Positions 38,136 to 49,049 of a stretch of DNA of 64,000 nt are shown piece after piece (position 1 is the first letter of the stretch; every line of letters begins with the position of its first letter). Origin of the DNA: Glycine soja (lineage: Eukaryota; Streptophyta; Magnoliopsida; Fabales; Fabaceae); contig NC_041011.1 of assembly GCF_004193775.1 (NCBI RefSeq), positions 10,009,656 to 10,073,655 of the forward strand, in the 5' to 3' direction. Position numbers and translations under genes: made by a program. The notes beneath the pieces were generated by a model. That model was not told the origin of the DNA, made no database searches, and was given only the letters and a program-made list of their open reading frames with translations.

Positions 38136-38952
38136 GGTGTGTGAACACGTGTTTCGTGTTTTCCCTGGGCTGACGTTTTCGAGTAGAGAAATAATGCATT
38201 TCCACCAGTAAATTTATCAAACATCCTTTCACCTATCAAGGGTAAATTTATTTTCTTTTAGCGCGTTATTACTTGAAATTTTTAAACTAAGTTCATCCTC
38301 ATTAATTCAACATTATATTGAAATCCCTTTTGACGAAATGTCAGTTTTAATAAACCAAACTCATTTTTACAAACCATTAGGTTCACTGCAAACCATTTAA
38401 GCATAACAAAATTTCATTTAAACATTCTCAAATCCATCTTTTAAACAAATTTACAGAGGCACACCTCGGTTATATCTCTCGTTATAATATTGGTAGAGAT
38501 GTATGGTTTAATATTGGTAGGGATGTATGGTTATATCTCTCGTTATAATACATGTTTTGCGTGAAGTCATGACGATTTGGTTATTACGAAATCGTGATGA
38601 TAGATACAAATACTGATTTTGGAAATCAAGATTGATCATGCGCTGATCTCTCGTCAGTATCATTTATGGTTGAACCTAGGATAATATCTAATCATCTTTT
38701 CATTCTTAATTTTCGTTCTTGATTAATGAAAACATCGTTCATAAATACTTTCGTAATAGTTTATCTTTCATAAATCCAACTCCAAGGCCAAAACAAATAA
38801 TTATTTCTTATAAATGAAATGTGGGTTTTGCACTGTGATTAAAATGTTTTAAATTTCCTGCAAAAAATTCTAGATAATCTTTTATTAAATTTATAACAAG
38901 GAGATATATTTAATTTTAGTAAGTCTATTACGGGTATTCATGTAAGTCCAAT

Positions 38953-39250
38953 TTAGGGTGTCAAGCATAGTTCAGGCTAATAATTTTGAAATAAAGCTTG
39001 CTTTGCTAACTTTAATTAACCATAATGCTTTTGCAAATAATCATGAAGATCCATATGAGCATCTTGCTACACTTTTTCAATTGTGTGATATAGTGAAAAG
39101 ATTAATGGAGCAACTAAAGAAGCTATACACTTGGGATTATTTGCTTTTTCATTAACGGGGAGGGTTAGGACTTTGCTCCAATCTCATCCTAATCACGGTC
39201 TCACATATTGGAATACACTAGAAGAGAAGTTTCTATAAAAGTAAATATCA
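38953..39250 (+). pseudogene. Ty3-type retrotransposon gag relic, 5' part
   Basis: Reads QANNFEIKLALLTLINHNAF, then EDPYEHLATLFQLCDIVK, then after a frame change ATKEAIHLGLFAFSLTGRVR and TLLQSHPNHGLTYWNTLEEK. This is the conserved core of the retrotransposon gag family seen in plant Ty3 (Athila/Tat-like) elements. A stop follows EEKFL, and the next part of the domain reappears at 40250 beyond an insertion. Confidence 0.72.
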
Positions 39251-40249
39251 ATGATACTTAAAAGATTTTGCAAACACTTTTATATACAAAATCAAATTTA
39301 AACCATTGGTCAATTAAAGTAGATAAGAAAAATAGATCAGACATTGAGCGTTTTATACTGATTTGTCTCTACTAATGAGACTACGTTCAGTTCTTGATAA
39401 CCCACTAAGTTTTCACTAACTTTCATAAAGTTACTAGTATTTTTCATTGTCACTTATGGCTTTTACAATAAAGCTTACCTCCAAGCTTTTACAACCCAAG
39501 TATTCATTGTTCTACTGAACCACTTCTACCTCTAAACAAATCATAAGATTTGTTGGTGTTTGTTTGCACATAGATTAGTTTATCGTCTTACAGACGAATT
39601 TCCATGTTAAGTACTAAGAGTCTCTTTCTCTCAAGATTCACAAGTTGTTTTGAGAGCTTTCAACTTAAGAGACAAAAAATGAGCTTGAAGAAGAGAGGGA
39701 ATATGAAATTTGACTTCTTCTTTAGCACTTCAACTCATCAAGGCTTCTCATATTTTAAGTTATCTTTAGTAGGTAGTCATTGCCTCTAAACAATCTTATA
39801 TTGTGTTTTATCTTGTGTTTGAAAAAGGTGTCTATTGGTGCATTAATTGCACACCCAATCCATGTTGATACACCATTCTTCTTATCTTCCTTGAGTCACA
39901 CTTTAGTAGTGGTCAAATCACTTTAGCACAGAGCATGTCTATCCACACTAAGTACAATAGGTTGGGGCATCTTTTGAGAGAAAAAAAAAGGTTGCTCTTG
40001 ATTTTTCTTTTACTTCCTTGGTTTTGAAAGATCCTAGAAGGATGTTCGACAAACATATAGTATCAATTTAGTCTTAATTTCCTATCAAAACTAGAATTTG
40101 TATGTTATCATTTGATCCATTAGATGCAGATACAATGCTTTTGTCTATTTGCATTATAAGTCACAACTTTTAAGATTTGTAATTATTTGCATAAAATCAA
40201 ATTGATTGAGGATCCTGATTCGTCTTATGACTTAACAATTTCTTACAAA
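39251..40249 (+). mobile_element. ~1-kb unclassified repeat inserted in the gag relic (copy 1)
   Basis: Non-coding sequence that aligns along much of its length with 41110-42265 in the same orientation. Shared landmarks include TGAGACTACGTTCAGTTCTTG / TGAGACTACATCCAGTTCTTG, TCGTCTTACAGACGAATTT / TCGTCTTACGGACAGATTT, and a shared end around CTTATGACTTAACA. Gag coding sequence is continuous across it, with similar 14-base strings on each side (TTTCTATAAAAGTA and TTTCTTACAAAGTA), which may be a long target duplication. Confidence 0.6.
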
Positions 40250-40800
40250 GTACTTTCCACCTTCACATTTTGGGAAAACTAAGAATGAGCTCACTTCATT
40301 TGGTCAGATGGAAGGGGAATCACTTTGTGAAGATTGAGAAAGATTCAACCAATTGCTAAGGATGTGCCAAAATCATAGGACGGATGATTTGACACAAATG
40401 CAAACTTTTTGTTAAGGGCTTAGGCCTTAGACAAAGCTCATGTTGGATGTTTCTGTAGGTGGAACTGTGGATGCTAAAAACAACAGATGAAGCAATCACT
40501 TTGATTTAGAATCTGGCAAGGAATGATTCTTTAATCGTTCATGATAGAAAAACTCAAGGAAGGCAAGGAAATCAAGGTAATGTTCCATTCTCTAACAATT
40601 AATCCTAATGTTCCATTCTCTAACAATTAATCCTAATTGGAGAAATAGTCCAATTTTTTGTTGGAGACAAGATTCAAGTCTTTAAAAAAAATCATCATTT
40701 CAAGGAAAACAAAAACTTATTGTGGATCATACATCCAAGTTGGAGGAAACTTTGAATTAATTTATGGAGGTGTTTTTTTTCAAACCAGAAGAATGCTGAT
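40250..40800 (+). pseudogene. Ty3-type gag relic, 3' part
   Basis: Continues the gag domain: KYFPPSHFGKTKNELTSF, GQMEGESLCED then a stop, ERFNQLLRMCQNH, and farther on PNWRNSPIFCWRQDSS and KLEETLN. The C-terminal gag order is as expected, but stops are frequent and neither protease nor reverse transcriptase follows. A 28-bp tandem duplication (units starting at 40578 and 40606) lies inside. Confidence 0.68.
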
Positions 40801-41109
40801 GTTCCTATAAAGAATTTGGGGGACTCAAGTGGGCTAGATTGCTAAGCAACTGACTGAGCAACCAAGTGCAAATCTCTTAGGAAATATCCAACCCAATCCA
40901 AAGGAGTGAAATAAGGTTGTTACAAAAAGGAGTAAATGGTTGTTTGAAGGAGTGAGTGGTGAAAAGAAAGGAAGAATGAGTAGAAAAAGAAAAATGAGGT
41001 AGTTGAAAATGAAAAAAGAAAGTGAAGAAAAAAATGACAGAAAAAAATAGAAAACTTGTTGACCTTTAGACAAGCATACCTATTCACACAAATACATAGT
41101 GTAAAAACA

Positions 41110-42265
41110 AATATCATTAGAAAGGGGATTGAATTGTGATTTTTAAAATTTTCTAAGTCTTTTTGCAAACACAAAACTATCATCTGAACTAGTTTTGAAA
41201 AACAAATAATAGATTTTTGCAACAAACAAGATTAGACGATGATTAACAAATTTTGCCAAAATATGTTTTTTTTTCAAAACAAATTCAAATTCAAACCCTA
41301 AATCAGTTAAACACAAAGAGATAAAAATATAAAACACATGAAATTATATTGATTCGTCTCAATTATTGAGACTACATCCAGTTCTTGACAAACTACCAAA
41401 TTCCACTAGTTTCAATGAGTTACAAATATTGTTCATTGTCACTTTTGGCTCTTATAACCCAAGCTTGGAAACCTAGTATCCTTTATTCTACCAAGCCACT
41501 ATTGGTTCTAAACCAAATAATAATATTTGTTGTTACTTTGCTCACTGACTAATTCCTAATCGTCTTACGGACAGATTTACAACTTAAGCGCACTTAGTCT
41601 TTTCTCTTAGGATAATCAAAGTGTTTTGAGAGCTTTACAACTCTGCAGAATACACAGAAAGAACTTGAGAAGAGAAAACAAGAGATTTCAAATCTTTGCG
41701 CATAGGTTCGTTAACCTCAACTCTTCAAAGCTTCTTGCATTTATAGGTCTTCTTCAATAGATGCTTGTTGTCTCTAAACGGATAAATTTCTTCACTAGAA
41801 GCTTGTGTCTGAAGAAATGTTTGTTTGGACATTAAATGCATGTCCTCTTCTTGGTGAGAAATCCCTCTCTTTAGTTTTCTAGAAGCATACTTTAGCAGAG
41901 CATCATGTGCTTTTCATCAAAGTAGGCCTGTCACAACAAGACACGTCTTTTGGTAGAGTTTGAATTTGATAGTTCTTTTATGTTTCTTAGATTTTGACAA
42001 ATCCTAGGAGTATGTCTCTAACACAATTATTGCAAAACTAATCTCAAACACAAAATATTAAATGAAGTCTTAAATGAGATTTTTAAATATTGCATTAGAT
42101 CATAACATTTGTATGCCTCTGTCTGAAACTTTAGATGTAGATACAATGTTTTTCATTTGAGCATACATAAGACACAACTTTTAACTTTTGTATTTATTTG
42201 CATCTAATAAAAATAATTGAGGATCCTAATTCATTTTATGATGTAATTATCTTATGACTTAACAC
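41110..42265 (+). mobile_element. ~1.1-kb unclassified repeat (copy 2)
   Basis: Second, longer copy of the repeat at 39251-40249, starting near TTAGAAAGGGGATTGAATTG and ending near CTTATGACTTAACA. No ORF of its own. The family is common in soybean as I remember it, but I cannot classify it. It may be a non-autonomous LTR-derived element. Confidence 0.55.
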
Positions 42266-42650
42266 ACAAAGTAGAGTATCGTTCCCAAACAACTTGTCTC
42301 AATGCCTATCAATTTCATTGTTTCTTCTATTTAAACAATCAAAATTGAGATTCAGAATTTGTAAATGGTAGATCTTAACCTTTCAAATAAAACAAGAAAA
42401 CTTTAAAATAAACAAGATTTTTAGAATTTTATAAAAACAAATTTTGGAATCAAATATTTTTAAAAGTTAGAAATCATGAGTTACCCAAATTCATAGTTAT
42501 ATAGAGGCACTAATTCTTTTTATCCCTAATTCCTTAAAAACAAAATTACTTAATTTTATAACTTATCCCTTATTCCTAAGAAGATAAATTATAAAACCTT
42601 GATATACCAAACAAGCCTCTTAGATATAGAACTATTATATGAATTGCTTT

Positions 42651-43682
42651 GTACTTAATTTTGACAAAATTCTTATTTAATTTATTCATCAAAATCCATG
42701 TGAATTTTTTGCATTTTGAAAACATCTTTAAACAACTACGGAAATTAAAGCATAAGCACCAATATGAAAAGAAATATAACTTAACCATAATCAAGACGTT
42801 CTTAACAAAGTTGATAAGCATAACTAAAAGTTGATTACAACTAAAATATTCAAAAGAGAATGGCTAAGTAACATAAGATAAGTACCTACACAGAACATTG
42901 ATCAATCTACCCCCTAAGAGCATCACCTATAACAAATCTAATCCCCTCCCTCATGATCCCCCAAAGTAGTCTTCAACGTCGTTGAAATGGTCACGAAACG
43001 GATAGACACTCCAATAGTCAACATACAGAGAAGATAGTGTGTACTCTAGAGAGTCAATATACCACTCTGAAGAGCAAAGAGAGTCTAGTGATGAGTCCTC
43101 AAAAGTCTCTTGGTGGGTACTCCATCGACATAGAGATATCTCTCTTAGAAACCTATATCCCCTCATTCTCAACCTCCTCTAGTGCAATGAAGTCTCCCTC
43201 GTGCACATCCTCTTTTGGTCCCTCCAGTGGGTCCTCCTTTGGAATGAGAAAAGTTCTCTACTCTTTTCAGAGTGGTTTATCAGCTCTTATGAGTACACAC
43301 CATTTTTTCCGTTTGTTGACTATTGGAGTATTTATCCCTTTCGTGACCATTTCAATAATGTTGAAGACTACTTTAGGGGATGATGAGGGAGGGGATTAGA
43401 TTTGTTATACGTGATGATGTAATAGATTGATCGATGTTATCAATTGGTAGTTATCTTATTTTACTTAGGAGTTAACTTATGAATATATCAATTGTAATCA
43501 ACTTTTAGTTATGCTCATAAACTTTGTTAAGAACAAATTTATTAATGATTAAGTTATATTTCTTTTCATATTCGTGCTTATGCTTTAATTTTTGCAGTTG
43601 TTTAAATATGTTTTCATAACGCGAAAAATTCACATGGATTTTGATGACTAAATTAAATAAGAGTTTTATTAAAATTAAGTAG
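42651..43682. repeat. Large inverted repeat: ~420-bp arms, ~195-bp spacer
   Basis: The left arm 42651-43071 pairs with the reverse complement of 43266-43682 over its whole length. Examples are AAATCCATGTGAATTTTT, AGCATAACTAAAAGTTGATT, AACAAATCTAATCCCCTCCC, and CCACTCTGAA at the inner end. There are scattered mismatches and small gaps. Both arms, read in the transcription sense of the right arm, encode related peptides (VDYWSIYPFRDHFNNVEDYF and its left-arm counterpart), so an old coding or LTR segment was duplicated head to head. The spacer does not pair convincingly. Confidence 0.8.
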
Positions 43683-43739
43683 AAAGCATTTTATGTATGC
43701 TTTTGAAGTAACGTAACAAGGGATGTTACACATGGTGCT

Positions 43740-44190
43740 TATAAAAAACTTAAAAGCCACCTTCTCTGAACACTAAGCGCTGGGTGCTGGTCTCCTTCGA
43801 GCTCAACTTCTAAAAACTTTGACTTTTCAGTTTTCACCTTCTTGGACTTTTCTTCTCTTCACTCAGACTTCGCACCCAATCTCCTTTAATTGAACAAGAC
43901 CTATCAAAACACAAGAAAAATTAAGAATAACTTATAAAAACAATGTTTATTTATTCAATACTCAAACTAATAATTTTTTTAAGAATAACTTATAACTTAT
44001 AAAAACAATATTTTCATACCCAAGTTTTTTTTAACCTTCACTTATGTTCTTAACATCATTATTATACTCATCTTGGACAAACAAGCATTTAACCATGCAT
44101 GAAATTTTCAACTAAAATATATAAAAAAAAGTGTATAACACCTTAGTAACGGGTGTGTACACTGCTAATCAATAGAAAACTGATAGTATG
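43740..44190. other. Intergenic DNA
   Basis: AT-rich. No gene seen. Confidence 0.35.
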
Positions 44191-44194
44191 TAGA

Positions 44195-44640
44195 TTAAAA
44201 TTTTGGTTAAAAAATCAGAAATTAAAAACAAGAAAATACCTTATTAATGAAGATAAAGGATCATCTTCCAAGAGGTTTTTGTACCTATCTTGAGTGACAA
44301 ATCAATCCTGAAAGAAGTGAGGGAAGCAAAATAGTCAACGATAACAAAGTATGCTTCTAGCGTTGTTGGCCTTCTCACACAAGAACAATACTCGATGGCA
44401 ATGGTGACAATTAACAAAGTTATCTGCATAAATATTTCCACCAATTAAGATTAGAGTTAATGATTAAAGTATATCTTATATTTTCAACATGCAAATTTTA
44501 AATTAATTGATCAATCAACAATTAAAAATTAGATAATGAAAAAAGTAATACTATTATCAATCTATCATGTCTATGTATATTATATGAACACAAGTTTATT
44601 TTTTCTTGGTTCATGTGAAAAAGGTTTGGGTACCCCCTAT
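44195..44640 (+). repeat. Diverged direct repeat, copy 1
   Basis: Aligns with about 45750-46200. Shared strings include CTTCCAAGAGGTTTTTGT / CTTCCAAGAGGTTTTCGT and TGTTGGCCTTCTCACA. On the minus strand both read a short coding-like segment followed by a splice-donor-like GTATAT/GTATTT, so they may be exon relics of an unrecognised gene. Confidence 0.45.
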
Positions 44641-44829
44641 ACGACGGTTTCTTTAATTTAACAAGTTTATAGATTTTTTCACTAATCTCTAAAAAAACCA
44701 TCTAACTATTCTACAGCAAGATTATAAAGCATATGACAAACAGCTGCCATTGCACCTTTCTGCAACATTTTTTGGCTATCAACCTTTCTTTTGAAATGGA
44801 CAAAATGTATTCAATCTTTGCTTACTTTC

Positions 44830-45000
44830 AATGTTATCCATGGCGGAAGGCCAAAATTCCATCATATGGGCACGCCATTCAGGCCTATGATGCCGCTATA
44901 GTGGGCCTCCCTTCACAAATTGTCTATGATGGTTGGCAAAAAATCCACCATGCCATTCCACCATAGCAGCCATGGCACCGCCATTTAACAACACTGCATA
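44830..45000 (-). repeat. 'Atggcgg'-type repeat fragment
   Basis: The minus strand is built from repeated GGCGGTGCCATGGC, TATAGCGGCAT and GGCGTGCCC strings, resembling a dispersed legume transposon fragment that I would tentatively place with hAT elements. No ORF. Confidence 0.35.
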
Positions 45001-45749
45001 TTTTGTTGACTATTTGCAATGTAAAGTACTTGGAATAATGTTCACATCTTTGTATTTCATCACCCAAAAAACTATAACATGGAAATCTATAACTTTCAAA
45101 CAATAGACATTCACTTGAAGCAACTACTACACCTATATACCTTATCACAAAGAGGGCGTTTCTTTCAAGGTATAATATTGAATTCCCAGTAATCACATTT
45201 CTAATAATATTATATCCAGGAATTTTATTCCTGCATACATTTAAAAATATGTTTGGTTAAATTTTAATATTTTTAGTAAAGCTTTTTAAAATTATTAGAA
45301 TAAAATTAAAAGTAGGAGTAAAATTTATAATTGAATTACAAAATAACTTCCCCTATTCCTAGAGGAATATAACTTTCCCACCCCTCACCATGAAAATAAA
45401 AATGAGGCAAAATAAGTTGTCACTTTCCCTAGTGTAAATATTACCTGAAAATAAATTCTTAAAACTCATAAAAAAACATGGAAATATCACATTCTAGGAA
45501 ATAAATTTTTAAACATTGAATTTGAAACAAACACACTGAAAGGGTAAGGAAATTTATGTCAATCAATTGATCAAACAAAAGGGAGATGGATTGACAAGTC
45601 TCCAAAAAATCATTTAACATCTTCAATAGAGAACATGTCAAAAACATTAACTCAAGGCTTCTTCTATATCTTTTTTTGCAAAGTCACATGAAAGAATTAA
45701 ATGTCATGTTTACATACTTTGCAACAAAGACAAAAAAAAACAGAAAATA

Positions 45750-46200
45750 ATAAGTACACTAAAATTCTGGTTACAAAAATAAAAATAAAAACTAGAATAT
45801 ACCTTGTTTCTGATGGTAAGGAGGATTGTCTTCCAAGAGGTTTTCGTCCTTGTCTTTTTCAACAAACCAAGCTTGATAGAAGGGACATCAAGGAGGATAT
45901 CCAACAACAATGATAACTCCGGCATGCTACTAATCTTGTTGGCCTTCTCACATTAATCGTCCTTGTCAGCAAAGATGATAGTCAACGGCAAGGAATGTAA
46001 CACCACCAAATTGGGATTTGTGTTAATCCTAAATAGAAAATTTTACATTTATAACATCCAAATTTTAAATTACTGTATCAATCGATAATTAAAAACTAAA
46101 TAGACCCTAAAATGAAAAGGGTAGTAATATTTTCATGCATTTTGCCTCATAATATAAACAAATTTTTATTATTTATTGGTCTACATGAGAAGTGTACAGA
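45750..46200 (+). repeat. Diverged direct repeat, copy 2
   Basis: Partner of 44195-44640, about 1.56 kb downstream. Confidence 0.45.
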
Positions 46201-47314
46201 GTGCCCCTTCAAATTGTCAGGCACCACATTTTATTGCTAATTGTTTTGCCATGATTTTAATGTTTCAGTTTTTTTGGTAAATTATTTATATAACGAAGAG
46301 ATGTGATGAACACAAATCGCCTGAAGGTGTGATGAATCTCTTAATTGATTGGTTGTACTCTAAAGTTTGCAATTCCTAAATGAAGTGTGAAGAATCTCTG
46401 GTAGGTCCATTAGTGAGGTTTATAGTAGGAAAAAGAAAGAGGGTGTTAGGAATGGAAAACGGGCCAAAGGATATAGGCTCACGAGTATGAGAGGAGGAAA
46501 CATATTGCACAAGAAGAATTAGTGGAAGTGAAGAGAAAAAGAAATAACATAATTGACATGTGGCAAAGAGGGAGTGGAGAAGGGGATATAGGAATCAGAA
46601 AGAGAGGGGAGAAAAGGATAATATAAAGGGTGTGGTAACTGAATAGGAGGTAAATATTGTACACATGTTTCTATCCTATTAGTCAAGTTAAAAAAAAACA
46701 CCAAAACCCTTTAAAATATGAAGGCACCCATGCAAAAAGGCACTTATTATGTTTTTATAGTCAGTGCCCCACACATCTCACATCATTTGGGTTAGTGTCT
46801 ACACAAGTTTTACTTTACTCCAAAGAAGAAGCCTTTCCCTCAATTTTCTCCCTTCTAAGCATACAGTAATGATATCTGATGGTGGATGTACCCACTGTGT
46901 GAGGAGGTGCACATGGTAGAAGTTTGTGTTTGGATGCTATGAAAAAGGAAGAAAAAAAATAATGATGCCTTCTATACTGCATTCATTACTTTTCTAATGA
47001 CTATCTGCGTAATGTTTTGTGACTTATGGTTTTGATCTATGTTCCCTTCAATTCCATTACAATACTACAGTTAACATGGACCCATATTAATGTCCAGTAC
47101 ATTTACAGGAACATCTTACAATTGCCTGAAGGTGTAGTTGGCATATGCCAATGTGACTAAGAACTAACTGGAAATGTGAGGAAGATCAAGTTCACAGTTC
47201 ACAAAGTTAAAATGAACATATGCACATGTTGTGGGTAAAAACAATGATCAATCACATACCTCATGTGATGACACTAGATGGCATTTCCATGCTATCAACA
47301 TTACTTCCTGTATT
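46201..47314. other. Intergenic DNA downstream of the CP33 gene
   Basis: No coding sequence recognised. The part nearest 47314 is presumably the 3' UTR of the minus-strand RRM gene. Confidence 0.4.
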
Positions 47315-49018
47315 TTAATGAATTACCAGAGGAGATGAAGTATTCTTATCTGTAGCTAGATTCAGCCGTAAGGGCCGGCCTTGAACCTCCTGAAAACAGG
47401 ATGTTACATATGCAAAGAAAGTGGTTACATACTTGCATAGTTAAATTAATAGATAACAAGACGAACTAAATTCAGGATAGCAAAACTAATCTACCAAAAT
47501 TGTTCATACCACACCATTCATAGAATTCAAAGCAGCCTCTACATCCTCAGCAGTTTCAAAAGAGACAAACCCATATCCCCTAGACCTTCCACTGTTCCTT
47601 TCATAGATGACCTTGGCACTCAGGAAGCCAGGCTGCTCAGCAAAGGCATCCCTAAGATCTTGTGAAGTCAGACCCCAACCAAGGTTTCCAGCATAAATCT
47701 TGTGAGGGCTGTCTACAAAGCCTCTATAGTTTGAACCCATTACTAGCCGTTTGCCTCTTTTGGGTATCGCTGTGAAGTTTACCTTCATAATTCTACCTCC
47801 AATTTCCTGTTCATTATCGCAGCTATTACCATCAAAATGAGTTCTGCTCACCCGTACAGAACAGTAAACAATTGAATTATGGCTTTTTATATGATATTTC
47901 CAGATCAAGACCCAAAATGGTAAAAAGAAGACATATTATCTCCTAGATAAATGGTAATAAGACAAGGAAAACTGAATTTTGATATAACTATTTCATAACC
48001 AATCCTTGATTATGCACCAATTTATAACTCTGGTCCCTATTTCCACCTCCATCTTCACCGTCTACCATAGATCAGTAAGTTACCATCCAACATGACAATG
48101 ATGACATAGATGACAAAACAAATCCAAATTAGAACTCCAAATAACTTACAACAAACTTTTAATTTTTAGGTTGTGTCCAGCTCCAAATACATGTGTTTCC
48201 AATCAAAGGTTACAATTCTGCATTTTACCTTCATTTCAAAGGAACCAAATCCAATCCCATAATAAATAGATGCAGAGTAGTCTAGAATAGATAGAAAAAT
48301 GAAAGAGCTCGCGCCCTCCATCGCAATCTAGACTATTTCATTTTCAATGCACATTGAATCACTCATCTGAAAATCACTGATTATTAGTAAACAAGACTTA
48401 CAGAGCCATCAAACATTCGAATCGCTCGTTCAGCATCCTCCATGCTCCCCATTGTAACAAACGCAAACCCTCTACTTCTATCCATGATGTCATCATACAC
48501 AATCTACACAATTCATCAACAAAAAAAGAAAGAGAAAAAAAAAAGCCACAAACACAATCCAAACTATTATTACCAATTTACCATAACATCCCAAAAAAAA
48601 AAAAATTCAAATTTATGAATCAAATCATAAAAGTTGAAAAGGGTCTTAAAAAAAAAAACTAACGAAATTCACAAACCTCCACGGATACAACATTGCCAGC
48701 CTCTCCGAACCGCTGAGCCAACTGGGAAGAGAGCAATGAGTAAGGCAAGTTTCCCACAAAGAGTCTGGAGGATTGGTTTGTATGTGACGCATTCGGCTCT
48801 GGTTTTTGGAAGGTTTCGCGTTGAAGGGGTTTTTGAGTGTCTTGGAAGGAAAGTGAAGAGAGGGGGAAATGGTAAAGTGAGAGTGAGAGGGGAGAAGCAA
48901 AGAATAGTTGGGGGTTGAGATTGAGGGGTTTCGAGGGTATGAGTGTGTGTGGGAAGTTAAAGGTGAGTGAAATGTTGCAGATAAGGGAGGAAGTAGCAGT
49001 TGAAGTTGAAGCAGCCAT
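47315..49018 (-). CDS. CP33: Plastid 33-kDa ribonucleoprotein, CP33 type (two RRMs)
   Basis: Four exons on the minus strand, 49018-48677, 48503-48402, 47806-47510 and 47389-47315, join in frame with GT-AG introns to give 271 residues. Residues 1 to about 80 are Ser/Leu/Phe-rich and poor in acidic residues, as in a chloroplast transit peptide. RRM1 begins at RLFVGNLPYS (RNP2) and has RGFAFVTM (RNP1). RRM2 has KIYAGNLGWG and RGYGFVSF. The linker VDSPHKIYAGNLGW and the end of RRM2 (VQGRPLRLNLA) match CP33 better than CP29 or CP31. Family role: binds chloroplast mRNAs and supports their stability and processing. The long acidic region between transit peptide and RRM1 seen in many cpRNPs is nearly absent, and the tail after RRM2 is short (12 residues). 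An in-frame ATG at 49030 would add four residues; I prefer 49018, which gives the usual MAAS start. Confidence 0.92.
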
Positions 49019-49049
49019 GGAGAACCACATTGCAGCATAAACGATTTTT

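Noticed and set aside
48634..48918. 94-codon forward frame
   Set aside because: Lies opposite exon 1 (transit peptide) of the CP33 gene. Its basic composition follows from the opposite strand.
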